DNA of 64,000 nucleotides, from assembly GCF_026625645.1 (NCBI RefSeq), contig NZ_CP113056.1:3137001-3201000 (forward strand). Direction: 5' to 3'. Below the pieces are notes generated by a model that worked only from the letters and a program-made list of their open reading frames with translations, was not told the origin of the DNA and made no database searches. Positions 42,841 through 51,815 of this stretch are shown piece after piece. The DNA comes from Ancylobacter sp. SL191 (GTDB lineage: Bacteria > Pseudomonadota > Alphaproteobacteria > Rhizobiales > Xanthobacteraceae). The position numbers and the translations under genes are program-made. Position 1 is the first letter of the stretch; every line of letters begins with the position of its first letter.

Positions 42841-42939
42841 CTCACGCGGTCATCCCCGGGCTTGGCCCGGGGATCCACGACTTTCGCGGCGCGCGGAAGG
42901 GAAGTCGTGGATGGCCGGGCCAAGCCCGGCCATGACGGC
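42841..42939. repeat. Palindromic intergenic repeat, copy 2
   Basis: Same element as 42365-42463 in the same orientation: the core from GTCATCCCC to CATGAC spans exactly 88 nt in both copies (42373-42460 and 42849-42936), with most differences in the central loop region. The left half is a better match to its inverted right half than in copy 1 (GGGCTTGGCCC with GGGCCAAGCCC). About 112 nt before ftsB. Confidence 0.8.
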
Positions 42940-43051
42940 GGAGGGGCGCACCCTTTTGGCCAAAACGGCCCGTCGCTCACGGCCCCTGCCATCCCCACCA
43001 TCGCCAACACAGTTAACGGAGCCTCAACCGCTCGCCGCTAGGGTCGCCCTC

Positions 43052-43390
43052 ATGATCATTCGCACCCGCTGGCGCTCGATTCTCCAGACCGTCACCCTGC
43101 ATCTCGGGGCGGCGGCGCTCATCGGCTATTTCGCCTTCCAGGGCTATAATGGCCAGTACGGGCTGCTCGCCCGCCGCTCCTTCGAGCATCAGCACGAGGA
43201 GCTCACCGCCGAGCGCGACAAGATCCGCGCCCAGCGCCAGGCGCTCGAATCCAAGGTGCGGCTGCTGTCGCCCGACCGGATGGACGCCGACATGCTGGAC
43301 GAGGAGGCTCGCTCGCTGCTGAACCTCGTCCATCCCAAGGATCTCGTGCTGCTGCGCCCATCTCGCAATGGTGCGGTCGTACCAAACTGA
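43052..43390 (+). CDS. ftsB: FtsB-family septum formation initiator (DivIC)
   Basis: A 112-residue bitopic protein of the FtsQBL divisome subcomplex. Short N-terminus, one transmembrane helix (about 14-31, VTLHLGAAALIGYFAFQ), then a coiled coil at about 42-75 (RRSFEHQHEELTAERDKIRA, RQALESKVRLL) in the periplasm and a short tail with MDADMLDEEARSLLNLVHPKD, typical of the alphaproteobacterial eno-ftsB-pdhA neighbourhood. Start ATG 43052; the in-frame upstream region to 42620 crosses the repeats and is not coding-like. Confidence 0.9.
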   Translation: MIIRTRWRSILQTVTLHLGAAALIGYFAFQGYNGQYGLLARRSFEHQHEELTAERDKIRAQRQALESKVRLLSPDRMDADMLDEEARSLLNLVHPKDLVLLRPSRNGAVVPN

Positions 43391-43649
43391 CAAATCTGCG
43401 GCATGCCCGGATGTCGCGGTTTCGTCATGTATACGGCATGCCAAGGCGCGATTTGCCGGAAACGTCGCAATCGCAAGAACTTAACTTACATCTTGTTAAA
43501 TGCGTTAATTAACTGATTTCAAGTTTAAATCGAGAAACCATTGCGCGTACAGCATGTTGTGCGTTGCACCATTGCGTCCTGAGCGTAGCGCCGTTGCGAA
43601 AGCTGCGTTATGAAGCTCGCACTATCTCGTCGCGAGCTGAGGATGCGCC
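43391..43649 (+). promoter_or_regulatory. AT-rich promoter region of the pdh operon
   Basis: A 259-nt gene-free gap, with the only markedly AT-rich segment nearby at 43480-43545. It contains TTAA four times and the palindrome GTTAATTAAC at 43504-43513. This is the likely promoter and regulator-binding zone for pdhA. The regulator is not identifiable, and the TTAA spacing does not fit a CtrA site (TTAA-N7-TTAA). Confidence 0.45.
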
Positions 43650-44714
43650 ATGGTAACTGCCGCGAAGAAGTCGGCCGCCAGCACGACCGTCGGAAAAGCC
43701 CCCGCCGCCCCGAGGACCACGGGCCGCCGCGCGGACAAGGTTTCGTCGGTGCTCGAATTCTCCAAGGCAGATGAGCTTGAAGCGTATCGCCGGATGCTCG
43801 AGATCCGCCGCTTCGAGGAAAAGGCCGGCCAGCTCTACGGCATGGGTCTGATCGGCGGCTTCTGCCACCTCTATATCGGCCAGGAAGCCGTCGTCGTCGG
43901 TATGCAGGCGGCGCTCAAGCCGGGCGATCAGGTCATCACCGGCTATCGCGACCACGGCCACATGCTGGCCTGCGGCATGGACCCCAAGGGCGTCATGGCC
44001 GAGCTCACCGGCCGCCGTGGCGGCTATTCCAAGGGCAAGGGCGGCTCGATGCACATGTTCAGCATCGAGAAGGGCTTCTTCGGCGGTCACGGCATCGTCG
44101 GCGCCCAGGTCTCGCTCGGCACCGGTCTCGCCTTCGCCAATCATTACCGTGACAACGGCAATGTCACCCTGGCCTATTTCGGCGACGGCGCCGCCAATCA
44201 GGGCCAGGTCTATGAGAGCTTCAACATGGCGGAGCTGTGGAAGCTGCCCGTCGTGTACATCATCGAGAACAACAAATACGCCATGGGCACCGCAGTGAAC
44301 CGCGCCTCCGCCCAGACCGACTTCTCCAAGCGCGGCACCTCGTTCAACATTCCCGGCGAGCAGGTCGACGGCATGGATGTGCGCGCGGTCAAGGCCGCCG
44401 GCGAGCGCGCAGTCGAGTTCGCCCGCTCCGGCAAGGGCCCCTACATCCTCGAAATGCTCACCTACCGCTATCGCGGCCACTCCATGTCGGACCCGGCCAA
44501 GTACCGGTCCAAGGAGGAGGTGCAGAAGATGCGCACCGAGCATGACCCGATCGAGCAGGTGCGGGCCCGCCTTCTGGAGAAGAAGTGGGCCAGCGAGGAG
44601 GATCTGAAGGCGATCGACGCCGAGATCCGCGACGCGATGAACGCCGCCGCCGATTTCGCCAGCCACGATCCCGAGCCCGATCCGTCCGAGCTCTACACCG
44701 ACATTCTGCGCTGA
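43650..44714 (+). CDS. pdhA: Pyruvate dehydrogenase E1 component, alpha subunit
   Basis: Thiamine-diphosphate-dependent decarboxylase subunit of the pyruvate dehydrogenase complex. 354 residues, with a Lys/Ala-rich N-terminus (about 1-35) that may bind the E2 core. Landmarks: MLEIRRFEEKAGQLYGMG, GYRDHGHMLACGMDP, KGKGGSMHMFS, the ThDP/Mg motif GDGAANQGQVYESFNMA to IENN, and TYRYRGHSMSDPAKYRSKEE (the phosphorylation-loop region of E1 alpha). It heads the pdhA-x-pdhB-pdhC-lpd operon. Confidence 0.98.
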   Translation: MVTAAKKSAASTTVGKAPAAPRTTGRRADKVSSVLEFSKADELEAYRRMLEIRRFEEKAGQLYGMGLIGGFCHLYIGQEAVVVGMQAALKPGDQVITGYRDHGHMLACGMDPKGVMAELTGRRGGYSKGKGGSMHMFSIEKGFFGGHGIVGAQVSLGTGLAFANHYRDNGNVTLAYFGDGAANQGQVYESFNMAELWKLPVVYIIENNKYAMGTAVNRASAQTDFSKRGTSFNIPGEQVDGMDVRAVKAAGERAVEFARSGKGPYILEMLTYRYRGHSMSDPAKYRSKEEVQKMRTEHDPIEQVRARLLEKKWASEEDLKAIDAEIRDAMNAAADFASHDPEPDPSELYTDILR

Positions 44715-44728
44715 GCGGCGGGGTTTTG

Positions 44729-45028
44729 ATGCTGGCCAATCTGTTCTGGATCACCCTCGTCGCCGGCGGCTCGGCCGCCGTCGTGCTGTGGGTGTTCGCC
44801 GCCCAGCTCGCCTTCGGGCTGGCCGGGGCCCGCAAGGGCGGGGCAGGGGCCTATATCGCCGCTGCATTCTGGCCGTTCGGCACCCGCGCGGGTGCCGACG
44901 TGCCGGCCGAGACCGCGACCCGCCTCAACAAGATGCTGGTCGCCTTCTTCCTTGCCCTTCTCGTGGCCATCTCCTCGATGGCCGTCTACAGCAACCTGAC
45001 GTTCGTGCTGCCCGCACCGACGCAGTGA
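44729..45028 (+). CDS. Small two-helix membrane protein inside the pdh operon, unknown function
   Basis: 99 residues from ATG 44729, 14 nt after the pdhA stop, with a weak GGCGGGG ribosome site. Helix 1 at about residues 4-30 ([20 protein letters not shown]), a loop with [20 protein letters not shown], then helix 2 at about 69-87 ([19 protein letters not shown]). I do not recognise the family. Position, parallel orientation and tight spacing argue for co-translation with the E1 subunits. In Bradyrhizobium a different small soluble gene (DUF5076) sits in this operon; this one is not similar by eye. Confidence 0.75.
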   Translation: MLANLFWITLVAGGSAAVVLWVFAAQLAFGLAGARKGGAGAYIAAAFWPFGTRAGADVPAETATRLNKMLVAFFLALLVAISSMAVYSNLTFVLPAPTQ

Positions 45029-45068
45029 CGCGCGATCTCGCCTCACGTTCTTTTTGGGGAACGCCGCC

Positions 45069-46484
45069 ATGCCGACCGAAATTCTGATGCCGGCCCTGTC
45101 TCCGACCATGGAGAAGGGAAATCTGGCCAAGTGGCTCAAGAAAGAAGGCGATGCGGTCAAGTCCGGCGACGTGATCGCCGAGATCGAGACCGACAAGGCC
45201 ACCATGGAGGTCGAGGCGATCGACGAGGGCACCCTCGGCAAGATCCTCGTGCCCGAGGGGACGCAGGACGTCGCGGTGAACACGCCGATCGCGGTCATCC
45301 TGGCCGATGGCGAGGATGCGAACGCGGTGAGCGCGCCGGCTCCGCAGGCCGCCGAATCGGCCCCGCCGGTGGCTGCCGCCCCGCTTGAGCCCTCCCCGGT
45401 CGCCGCCGCGGCCCCGGCTGCGCCCGCCATCATCAATTCGGCCGTCGCCAACCCGCCGCAGCCCGAGGCGCTGCCGGAGCCGGACGTGCCGGAGGGCACC
45501 GAGTTCGTGAACCAGACCATGCGCGAGGCGCTGCGCGACGCCATGGCCGAGGAAATGCGCCGCGACGGCGACGTCTTCGTCATGGGCGAGGAAGTCGCCG
45601 AGTATCAGGGCGCCTACAAGATCACCCAGGGGCTCCTTCAGGAGTTCGGCGCCAAGCGCGTCATCGACACCCCGATCACCGAGCACGGCTTCGCCGGCGT
45701 CGGCGTCGGCGCGGCGATGGCGGGGCTGAAGCCCATCGTCGAGTTCATGACCTTCAACTTCGCCATGCAGGCGATCGACCAGATCATCAACTCGGCCGCC
45801 AAGACGCTCTATATGTCCGGCGGGCAGATCCAGTGCTCCATCGTGTTCCGTGGCCCGAACGGCGCCGCCGCCCGCGTCGCCGCCCAGCACAGCCAGGACT
45901 ACACCGCCTGGTACAGCCACATCCCCGGCCTCAAGGTCGTCGCCCCCTTCACGGCGGCCGATGCCAAGGGCCTGCTCAAGGCGGCGATCCGCGACCCGAA
46001 CCCGATCATCTTCCTTGAGAACGAGATCCTGTACGGCCACTCCTCGCCGGTGCCGAAGCTCGACGACTACATCGTCCCGATCGGCAAGGCGAAGATCGCC
46101 CGGCCGGGCAAGGACGTGACGCTGGTCGCCTGGTCCATCGGCATGAACTACGCGCTCAAGGCCGCCGAGGAGCTCTCCAAGCTCGGCATCGAGGCGGAAG
46201 TCATCGACCTGCGTACCATCCGCCCGATGGATGTCGACACCATCCTCGCCTCGGTGAAGAAGACCGGGCGCTGCGTGACGGTGGAAGAGGGCTGGCACCA
46301 GTCCGGCGTCGGCGCCGAGATCGTCGCCCAGCTCATGGAGAAGGCGTTCGACTATCTCGACGCCCCCGTGCTGCGCGTCACCGGCAAGGACGTGCCGATG
46401 CCCTACGCCGCCAACCTCGAAAAGCTCGCTTTGCCGTCGGTGCAGGACGTGATCGACGCCGCCCGCGCCGTCACCTATCGCTGA
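45069..46484 (+). CDS. pdhB: Pyruvate dehydrogenase E1 component, beta subunit with N-terminal lipoyl domain
   Basis: 471 residues from ATG 45069 ([17 protein letters not shown]). Residues 1-78 form a lipoyl domain with the lipoyl-lysine in [12 protein letters not shown]; an Ala/Pro-rich linker (about 80-135) joins it to the E1 beta transketolase-like domain with [53 protein letters not shown] and [15 protein letters not shown] lipoyl domain on E1 beta is known in alphaproteobacteria. The first 78 codons are strikingly close to those of pdhC, with 35 identical consecutive bases. Confidence 0.97.
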   Translation: MPTEILMPALSPTMEKGNLAKWLKKEGDAVKSGDVIAEIETDKATMEVEAIDEGTLGKILVPEGTQDVAVNTPIAVILADGEDANAVSAPAPQAAESAPPVAAAPLEPSPVAAAAPAAPAIINSAVANPPQPEALPEPDVPEGTEFVNQTMREALRDAMAEEMRRDGDVFVMGEEVAEYQGAYKITQGLLQEFGAKRVIDTPITEHGFAGVGVGAAMAGLKPIVEFMTFNFAMQAIDQIINSAAKTLYMSGGQIQCSIVFRGPNGAAARVAAQHSQDYTAWYSHIPGLKVVAPFTAADAKGLLKAAIRDPNPIIFLENEILYGHSSPVPKLDDYIVPIGKAKIARPGKDVTLVAWSIGMNYALKAAEELSKLGIEAEVIDLRTIRPMDVDTILASVKKTGRCVTVEEGWHQSGVGAEIVAQLMEKAFDYLDAPVLRVTGKDVPMPYAANLEKLALPSVQDVIDAARAVTYR

Positions 46485-46498
46485 GGCCGGAGGACGCC

Positions 46499-47866
46499 AT
46501 GCCCATCGACATCCTGATGCCGGCCCTGTCTCCGACCATGGAGAAGGGCAACCTCGCAAAGTGGTTGAAGAAGGAAGGCGACAAGGTCGCGCCGGGTGAC
46601 GTCATCGCCGAGATCGAGACCGACAAGGCGACGATGGAGGTCGAGGCGATCGACGAGGGCGTGCTCGCCAAGATCCTCGTGCCGGAAGGCTCGGCCGACG
46701 TGCCGGTGAACCAGCTCATCGCCGTGCTCGCCACCGAGGGCGAGGACGCCACCGCCATCGCCGCCGGCGGCGCCGCTCCCAAGGCGGAAGCGCCCAAGGC
46801 TGACGCGCCCAAGGCCGCCGAACCCGCCGTGGCTCCGGCCCCCGCGGCCGCGCCCGTCGCTGCGGCTCCCGCTGCCGCGCCGGCCACCGCGGGCGAGCGC
46901 ATCTTCGCCTCGCCGCTGGCCCGTCGCCTCGCCAAGGACAAGGGCGTCGACCTCGCTGCCGTGAAGGGTTCCGGCCCGCGCGGGCGCATTGTCGCCGCCG
47001 ATGTCGCCACCGCCCAGCCGGGCGCCGCCAAGCCTGTAGCGGCCGCTGCCCCGGCTCCGGCCGCGGCGGCTCCCGCACCTGCCGCTGCGCCGACGCCGGT
47101 CGCGGCCGCGCCGTCCAACGCCGCCGTGCTGGAACTGGCCAAGGCCTATTACGAGCCGGGCACCTATGAGGAGATCCCGCTCGACGGGATGCGCCGCGTC
47201 ATCGCCCAGCGCATGACCGAGGCCCGCCAGACCGTGCCGACCTTCTACCTGACGGTGGATTGCGACATGGACGCGCTGATGAAGCTGCGCGAGGAGCTGA
47301 ACAAGGCGGCGCCCGAGAAGGATGGCAAGCCGTCCTACAAGCTCTCGGTCAACGACTTCGTCATCAAGGCCTACGCGCTCGCCTTCCAGCAGGTGCCGGA
47401 TGCCAATATGGTGTGGGGCGGCGACCGCTACCTCAAGCTGAAGCACTCTGACATCGGCGTCGCCGTGGCGATCGACGGTGGCAAGGGCCTGCTCACCCCG
47501 ATCATCCGCAAGGCCGAGACCAAGACGCTCTCCGCGATCTCCAACGAGACCCGCGACCTCGCCATCCGCGCCCGCAACAAGAAGCTGGCGCCGAACGAGT
47601 ACCAGGGCGGCTCCTCGGCCATCTCCAATCTCGGCATGTTCGGGATGAAGCACTTCACCGCCATCATCAACCCGCCGCACGCGACCATCCTCGCGGTCGG
47701 CGCGAGCGAGCAGCGCGCGGTGGTGAAGGGCGGCCAGCTCGCCGTCGCCACGCAGATGACCGTTACCATTTCCTGCGATCACCGGGTGATGGACGGCGCC
47801 ATGGGCGCCCAGCTTCTCAGCGCCTTCAAGGCGATCATCGAGAAGCCGATGTCCATGCTGGTCTGA
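46499..47866 (+). CDS. pdhC: Dihydrolipoamide acetyltransferase, pyruvate dehydrogenase E2
   Basis: E2 core of the pyruvate dehydrogenase complex. 455 residues: lipoyl domain (1-78, lipoyl-lysine in [11 protein letters not shown]), Ala/Pro linker, peripheral-subunit-binding domain (about 137-172, [33 protein letters not shown]), a second Ala/Pro linker, and the catalytic acetyltransferase domain from about 220 with the active-site His in [17 protein letters not shown]. One lipoyl domain only; with that of PdhB the complex still has two kinds of lipoyl arm. Starts 14 nt after pdhB. Confidence 0.98.
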   Translation: MPIDILMPALSPTMEKGNLAKWLKKEGDKVAPGDVIAEIETDKATMEVEAIDEGVLAKILVPEGSADVPVNQLIAVLATEGEDATAIAAGGAAPKAEAPKADAPKAAEPAVAPAPAAAPVAAAPAAAPATAGERIFASPLARRLAKDKGVDLAAVKGSGPRGRIVAADVATAQPGAAKPVAAAAPAPAAAAPAPAAAPTPVAAAPSNAAVLELAKAYYEPGTYEEIPLDGMRRVIAQRMTEARQTVPTFYLTVDCDMDALMKLREELNKAAPEKDGKPSYKLSVNDFVIKAYALAFQQVPDANMVWGGDRYLKLKHSDIGVAVAIDGGKGLLTPIIRKAETKTLSAISNETRDLAIRARNKKLAPNEYQGGSSAISNLGMFGMKHFTAIINPPHATILAVGASEQRAVVKGGQLAVATQMTVTISCDHRVMDGAMGAQLLSAFKAIIEKPMSMLV

Positions 47867-47875
47867 GGAACGATC

Positions 47876-49300
47876 ATGGCGAACACCTACGACGTTCTCT
47901 TCATCGGCTCGGGCCCCGGCGGTTATGTCGGGGCCATCCGCGCCGCCCAGCTCGGTCTCAAGGTCGGCGTCATCGAGCGGCAATATGTCGGCGGCATCTG
48001 CCCGAACTGGGGCTGCATCCCGGCCAAGGCGCTGCTGCGCTCGGCCGAGATCTACCACTATATCGAGCACGCCAAGGATTACGGCCTCGTCGCCGAGAAG
48101 TTCGGCGTCGATATTGCCGGGGTGGTGAAGCGCTCGCGCGGCATCTCCGCCCAGATGAGCAATGGCGTCGGCTTTCTGCTGAAGAAGAACAAGGTCGACG
48201 TGATCTGGGGGCAGGCGACGCTGACCGCTCCCGGCAAGGTCACGGTGACCGCCGCCGTCGCGCCGGAGACGCCGCCCAAGGGCGTGCTGCCGCCCGGCGA
48301 GTACACGGCGAAGAACATCGTCATCGCCACCGGCGCCCGCCCGCGCGCGCTGCCCGGCATCGAGCCGGACAAGAAGCTGATCTGGACCTATTTCGAGGCG
48401 CTGGCGCCGGCCGCCGTGCCGAAGTCGCTCCTCATCATGGGCTCGGGCGCCATCGGCGTCGAATTCGCTTCCTTCTACAAGGCGATGGGCTCGGACGTGA
48501 CCATTGTCGAGCTGCTGCCGCAGATTCTCCCCGTCGAGGATGAGGAGATCGCCGAGCACGCCAAGAAGCGCTTCGAGAAGCAGGGCATCAAGATTCTCAC
48601 CGGCGCCAAGGTCTCCAAGGTGGTGAAGGGCGCGGACAGCGTCACCGCCACGGTCGAGACGGCGGACGGCAAGAGCCAGACCATTACCGCCGACCGGCTG
48701 ATTTCCGCCGTCGGCGTGGTCGGCAACATCGAGAATCTCGGCCTTGAGACGCTCGGCGTGAAGACCGATCGCGGCTGCGTGGTGATTGACGGCCTCTGCC
48801 GCACCAATGTGCCGGGCCTGTGGGCCATTGGCGATGTCGCCGGCCCGCCCATGCTCGCCCACAAGGCCGAGCATGAGGGCGTGATCGCGGCGGAAGCCAT
48901 CGCCGGTAAGCATGCCCACCCGATGGACAAGCTGATGATCCCCGGCTGCACCTATTGCATGCCGCAGATCGCTTCCGTCGGCCTCACCGAGAGGAAGGCG
49001 AAGGACGCCGGCTACGAGATCAAGGTCGGCCGCTTCCCCTTCATCGGCAATGGCAAGGCCGTGGCGCTCGGCGAAGCCGAGGGGATGGTGAAGACCATTT
49101 TCGACGCCAAGACCGGCCGCCTGCTCGGCGCGCATCTGGTCGGCGCCGAGGTCACCGAGATGATCCAGGGCTTCGTGCTGGCGATGAATCTCGAGACCAC
49201 CGAGGAAGAACTGATCAACGCGGTGTTCCCGCACCCGACGGTGTCCGAGACCATGCATGAAAGCGTGCTCGCCGCCTTCGGTCGCGCCATCCATATGTGA
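47876..49300 (+). CDS. lpd: Dihydrolipoyl dehydrogenase (E3)
   Basis: FAD-dependent disulfide oxidoreductase reoxidising dihydrolipoamide. 474 residues: FAD-binding FIGSGPGGYVGAIRAAQLG, redox-active pair Cys42/Cys47 in GGICPNWGCIPAKALLRS, NAD-binding LIMGSGAIGVEFASFY, second FAD contact NVPGLWAIGDVAGPPMLAHKA, and the C-terminal His-Glu pair in NAVFPHPTVSETMHE. It starts 9 nt after pdhC and is the last gene of the complex. The GICPNWGC form is the one usually seen for the pdh-linked E3 in this class. Confidence 0.97.
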   Translation: MANTYDVLFIGSGPGGYVGAIRAAQLGLKVGVIERQYVGGICPNWGCIPAKALLRSAEIYHYIEHAKDYGLVAEKFGVDIAGVVKRSRGISAQMSNGVGFLLKKNKVDVIWGQATLTAPGKVTVTAAVAPETPPKGVLPPGEYTAKNIVIATGARPRALPGIEPDKKLIWTYFEALAPAAVPKSLLIMGSGAIGVEFASFYKAMGSDVTIVELLPQILPVEDEEIAEHAKKRFEKQGIKILTGAKVSKVVKGADSVTATVETADGKSQTITADRLISAVGVVGNIENLGLETLGVKTDRGCVVIDGLCRTNVPGLWAIGDVAGPPMLAHKAEHEGVIAAEAIAGKHAHPMDKLMIPGCTYCMPQIASVGLTERKAKDAGYEIKVGRFPFIGNGKAVALGEAEGMVKTIFDAKTGRLLGAHLVGAEVTEMIQGFVLAMNLETTEEELINAVFPHPTVSETMHESVLAAFGRAIHM

Positions 49301-49413
49301 CCGGCGGCGCGTGGCCCGCGAGGTCACGTGCCTGTCAGCCGCGTGACAAGGCGCCTGATCTTGCCGATATACCGGCGGATCGCCACATTCGATGACGTAT
49401 CGCAGGAGGTACT

Positions 49414-49662
49414 ATGACGGGTGTTGGCATTTTCGGCGCGATCATCATCGGCATCTTCGCCGGCTGGATCGCGGAGAAGGCTTTGGGTCGCAGCCACGGG
49501 CTGCTGACCAATCTTTTCGTCGGTCTCATCGGTTCGCTGCTCGGCGCGCTGCTGTTCTCCACGCTGAACATCAGCGTTCAGGCCGGCTGGATCGGCAGCC
49601 TCATCGTCTCGTCGGTCGGCGCCATCGTGCTGCTGTTCCTGCTGGGCCTGTTCCGGCGCTGA
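49414..49662 (+). CDS. GlsB/YeaQ/YmgE-family small membrane protein
   Basis: 82 residues of the transglycosylase-associated protein family. Three hydrophobic glycine-rich helices: about 4-22 (VGIFGAIIIGIFAGWIAEK), 31-50 (LTNLFVGLIGSLLGALLF) and 57-79 (AGWIGSLIVSSVGAIVLLFL). AGGAGG lies 9 nt before ATG 49414. Members are often stress-induced; biochemical function is not established. Position between lpd and lipA recurs in this group. Confidence 0.88.
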   Translation: MTGVGIFGAIIIGIFAGWIAEKALGRSHGLLTNLFVGLIGSLLGALLFSTLNISVQAGWIGSLIVSSVGAIVLLFLLGLFRR

Positions 49663-49763
49663 CGCAGGGGCGTTGTGCGCCGCTGTCAGTCGACGCGCGC
49701 CGCGCGCTCGATTAGGAATGAACGGACGGCGCCCCTTCCGCGCCGTCGCCCGGAAGGTCGCCC

Positions 49764-50753
49764 ATGGTCGTCGTCCTCAACACGCTGAACCGCGCTCTCG
49801 AAAAGCCGCGCCACCCGGAAAAGGTGAAGCGCGCCGAGACGCCCGTGCTCAAGAAGCCGGACTGGATCCGCGTCCGCGCGCCCGGCACGCCCGGCTGGCA
49901 GGAAACCGCGAACATCGTCCGCGCCAATGGTCTCGTCACCGTGTGCGAGGAGGCGAGCTGCCCGAATATCGGCGAGTGCTGGCAGAAGAAGCACGCGACC
50001 TTCATGATCATGGGCGACACCTGCACGCGCGCCTGTGCCTTCTGCAATGTGCGCACCGGCATGCCCGGCCCGCTGGACCAGGACGAGCCGCAGAAGGTGG
50101 CGGATGCCGTCGCCCGGCTCGGGCTCGAGCATGTCGTCATCACCTCGGTGGACCGCGACGATCTGGCGGACGGCGGCGCCGAGCATTTCGCCCGCACCAT
50201 CCGCGCCATTCGCGCCACCAGCCCGAAAACCACCATCGAGATTCTCACCCCCGATTTCCTGCGCAAGGACGGGGCGCTGGAGGTGGTGGTCGAAGCGCGG
50301 CCGGACGTGTTCAACCACAATCTGGAATGCGTCCCCTCGCTCTACCTCAAGGTCCGCCCCGGTGCGCGCTACTTCCACTCGCTGCGCCTCCTGCAGCGGG
50401 TGAAGGAGCTTGACCCGACCATTTTCACCAAGTCCGGCATCATGGTCGGGCTCGGCGAGGTCCGGAACGAGGTGCTCCAGCTCATGGACGATCTGCGCTC
50501 GGCGGAGATCGACTTCATGACCATCGGCCAGTACCTCCAGCCGACCCGCAAGCATCACCCGGTCATGGCCTTCATCACGCCGGACGAGTTCAAGTCCTAC
50601 GAGACCATCGCCTATGCCAAGGGCTTCCTGATGGTCTCGTCGAGCCCGCTGACGCGCTCCTCGCACCATGCCGGCGAGGATTTCGCACGGCTGCGCAGCG
50701 CGCGGGCGGCCAAGCTCGGCAGCGCCGTCGCCGCGCCGCTGATGACCGCCTGA
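49764..50753 (+). CDS. lipA: Lipoyl synthase
   Basis: Radical-SAM enzyme inserting sulfurs into octanoyl groups of lipoyl domains, serving the adjacent E1 beta and E2 proteins. 329 residues. The auxiliary cluster cysteines are in [14 protein letters not shown], the SAM-cluster motif in [11 protein letters not shown] (C-x3-C-x2-C), and the terminal R-S-S-Y-like serine block is [18 protein letters not shown]. Functional linkage with pdhB/pdhC is direct. Confidence 0.97.
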   Translation: MVVVLNTLNRALEKPRHPEKVKRAETPVLKKPDWIRVRAPGTPGWQETANIVRANGLVTVCEEASCPNIGECWQKKHATFMIMGDTCTRACAFCNVRTGMPGPLDQDEPQKVADAVARLGLEHVVITSVDRDDLADGGAEHFARTIRAIRATSPKTTIEILTPDFLRKDGALEVVVEARPDVFNHNLECVPSLYLKVRPGARYFHSLRLLQRVKELDPTIFTKSGIMVGLGEVRNEVLQLMDDLRSAEIDFMTIGQYLQPTRKHHPVMAFITPDEFKSYETIAYAKGFLMVSSSPLTRSSHHAGEDFARLRSARAAKLGSAVAAPLMTA

Positions 50754-50756
50754 GCC

Positions 50757-51227
50757 ATGCCGTCCTTTCGTAACAAGCGGACGGTCGGCCACTCGGCCCC
50801 GAACATGTTCGACCTTGTGGCGGATGTGGAGCATTACCCGGAATTCGTCCCGCTCTGCGAGAGCCTGTCGGTGCGCCGGCGGGTGGCGAGCGGGGACGGG
50901 GTCGACATTCTCGTCGCCGACATGACGGTCGCCTACAAGGTGTTCCGCGAGAGCTTCACCAGCCGGGTGACGCTGGACCGGCCGCGCCTCTCCATCGTCG
51001 TCGAATATCTCGACGGGCCGTTCAGCCGGCTGGAGAACCGCTGGACCTTCAAGCCGCAGGGCGACCGGGCCTGCGAGGTCGAGTTCTATATTTCCTACGA
51101 GTTCCGCTCGCGCACGCTGGGCCTGCTCATGGGCGCGATGTTCGACGCGGCCTTTCGCCGCTTCGCCGATGCTTTCGAGCAGCGGGCGGACGAGGTCTAC
51201 CGCACTCAGGGCGTCACGGGTTCCTGA
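50757..51227 (+). CDS. COQ10/RatA-like START-domain protein
   Basis: A 156-residue helix-grip (polyketide cyclase/START) protein that in related systems binds ubiquinone or its intermediates (Coq10) and in E. coli is called RatA. Motifs: VGHSAPNMFDLVADVEHYPE, FVPLCESLSVRRR, DRPRLSIVVEYLDGPF and the amphipathic C-terminal helix MGAMFDAAFRRFADAFEQRA. It begins 3 nt after the lipA stop. Its last 22 nt overlap the convergent cinA-like gene. Ubiquinone binding is inferred from family. Confidence 0.9.
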   Translation: MPSFRNKRTVGHSAPNMFDLVADVEHYPEFVPLCESLSVRRRVASGDGVDILVADMTVAYKVFRESFTSRVTLDRPRLSIVVEYLDGPFSRLENRWTFKPQGDRACEVEFYISYEFRSRTLGLLMGAMFDAAFRRFADAFEQRADEVYRTQGVTGS

Positions 51228-51727
51228 GCCGCCAGCTCGGCGAGCATGGCCAGCGCGGTGAGCACCGAGAGCCGCCGCACGCCCGCGCGGTCCTGCCCGG
51301 CGAAAACCTCCCGCCGCTCGATCCGCCGCCCGCCCACGCTCGCCGCCGCGAAATGCACGAGCCCGACCGGCTTTGATGCCGAGCCGCCGCCGGGACCGGC
51401 AATGCCGGTGATGGAGACGCCGAGCGAGGTTCCAGCGACGCGCAGGAGCCCCATGACCATCTCCCGCGCCGTCTCCGCGCTCACCGCGCCATGGGCGGCG
51501 AGCGTCGCCGGCGCGACGCCGAGCATCTGCTGCTTGGCCGTGTTGGAATAGGTGACGAGGCCGCGGTCGACCACATCCGAGGAGCCGGCGATCTCCGTCA
51601 GTGCCCCGGCGACCAGTCCCCCGGTGCAGGATTCCGCCGTGGCGACGGTCAGGCCACGCGCGCGGCAGAGGTCGAGCACCCGGATGGCTTCCAGTGCGAT
51701 GGCGTCGGCGTGATGCTGATCGGTCAT
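51206..51727 (-). CDS. pncC: CinA C-terminal domain family protein (nicotinamide-nucleotide amidase, PncC)
   Basis: 173 residues consisting only of the CinA C-terminal domain; the N-terminal MoCF-like domain is absent, as in many proteobacteria. Motifs: GLTVATAESCTGGLVAGALTE, VVDRGLVTYSNTAKQQMLGV, HGAVSAETAREMVMGLL and SITGIAGPGGGSASKPVGLV. Family members deamidate NMN to nicotinic acid mononucleotide. It overlaps the COQ10-like gene by 22 nt tail-to-tail and follows ispDF on the same strand. Confidence 0.93.
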   Translation of the reverse strand: MTDQHHADAIALEAIRVLDLCRARGLTVATAESCTGGLVAGALTEIAGSSDVVDRGLVTYSNTAKQQMLGVAPATLAAHGAVSAETAREMVMGLLRVAGTSLGVSITGIAGPGGGSASKPVGLVHFAAASVGGRRIERREVFAGQDRAGVRRLSVLTALAMLAELAAQEPVTP

Positions 51728-51741
51728 GGGTGATCCTCACT

Positions 51742-51804
51742 GCACTGATCGTCCACCGGATTGGACGGATCGTCCACCCGACTGCACTGACTGTTCACCT
51801 CACG
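51742..51804. repeat. Three imperfect 21-nt tandem repeats between ispDF and pncC
   Basis: Units at 51742-51762, 51763-51783 and 51784-51804. Each has the pattern (G)CACTGATCGTCCACC or a close variant; the first two share GATCGTCCACC and the first and third share GCACTGA. They sit in the 88-nt spacer between ispDF stop (51816) and pncC start (51727). No known function; a short slippage-type repeat. Confidence 0.6.
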
Positions 51805-51815
51805 GCGCGGACGTT

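Noticed and set aside
42350..43051. CRISPR array in the repeat-rich eno-ftsB gap
   Set aside because: Only two copies of an 88-nt palindromic element 476 nt apart, with no regular short repeats or spacers and no cas genes.
43480..43520. Possible CtrA binding site upstream of pdhA
   Set aside because: Several TTAA tetramers occur, but the spacings I measured between candidates (5 and 9 nt) do not fit TTAA-N7-TTAA.
45069..45300. Lipoyl domain on PdhB as an abnormal fusion
   Set aside because: A lipoyl domain at the N-terminus of E1 beta is normal for alphaproteobacterial pyruvate dehydrogenase; only the DNA-level similarity to pdhC is worth noting.
46475..49327. 950-codon minus-strand open frame opposite pdhC and lpd
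   Set aside because: Crosses two well-defined genes and an intergenic gap; composition is typical of an antisense frame in high-GC DNA.
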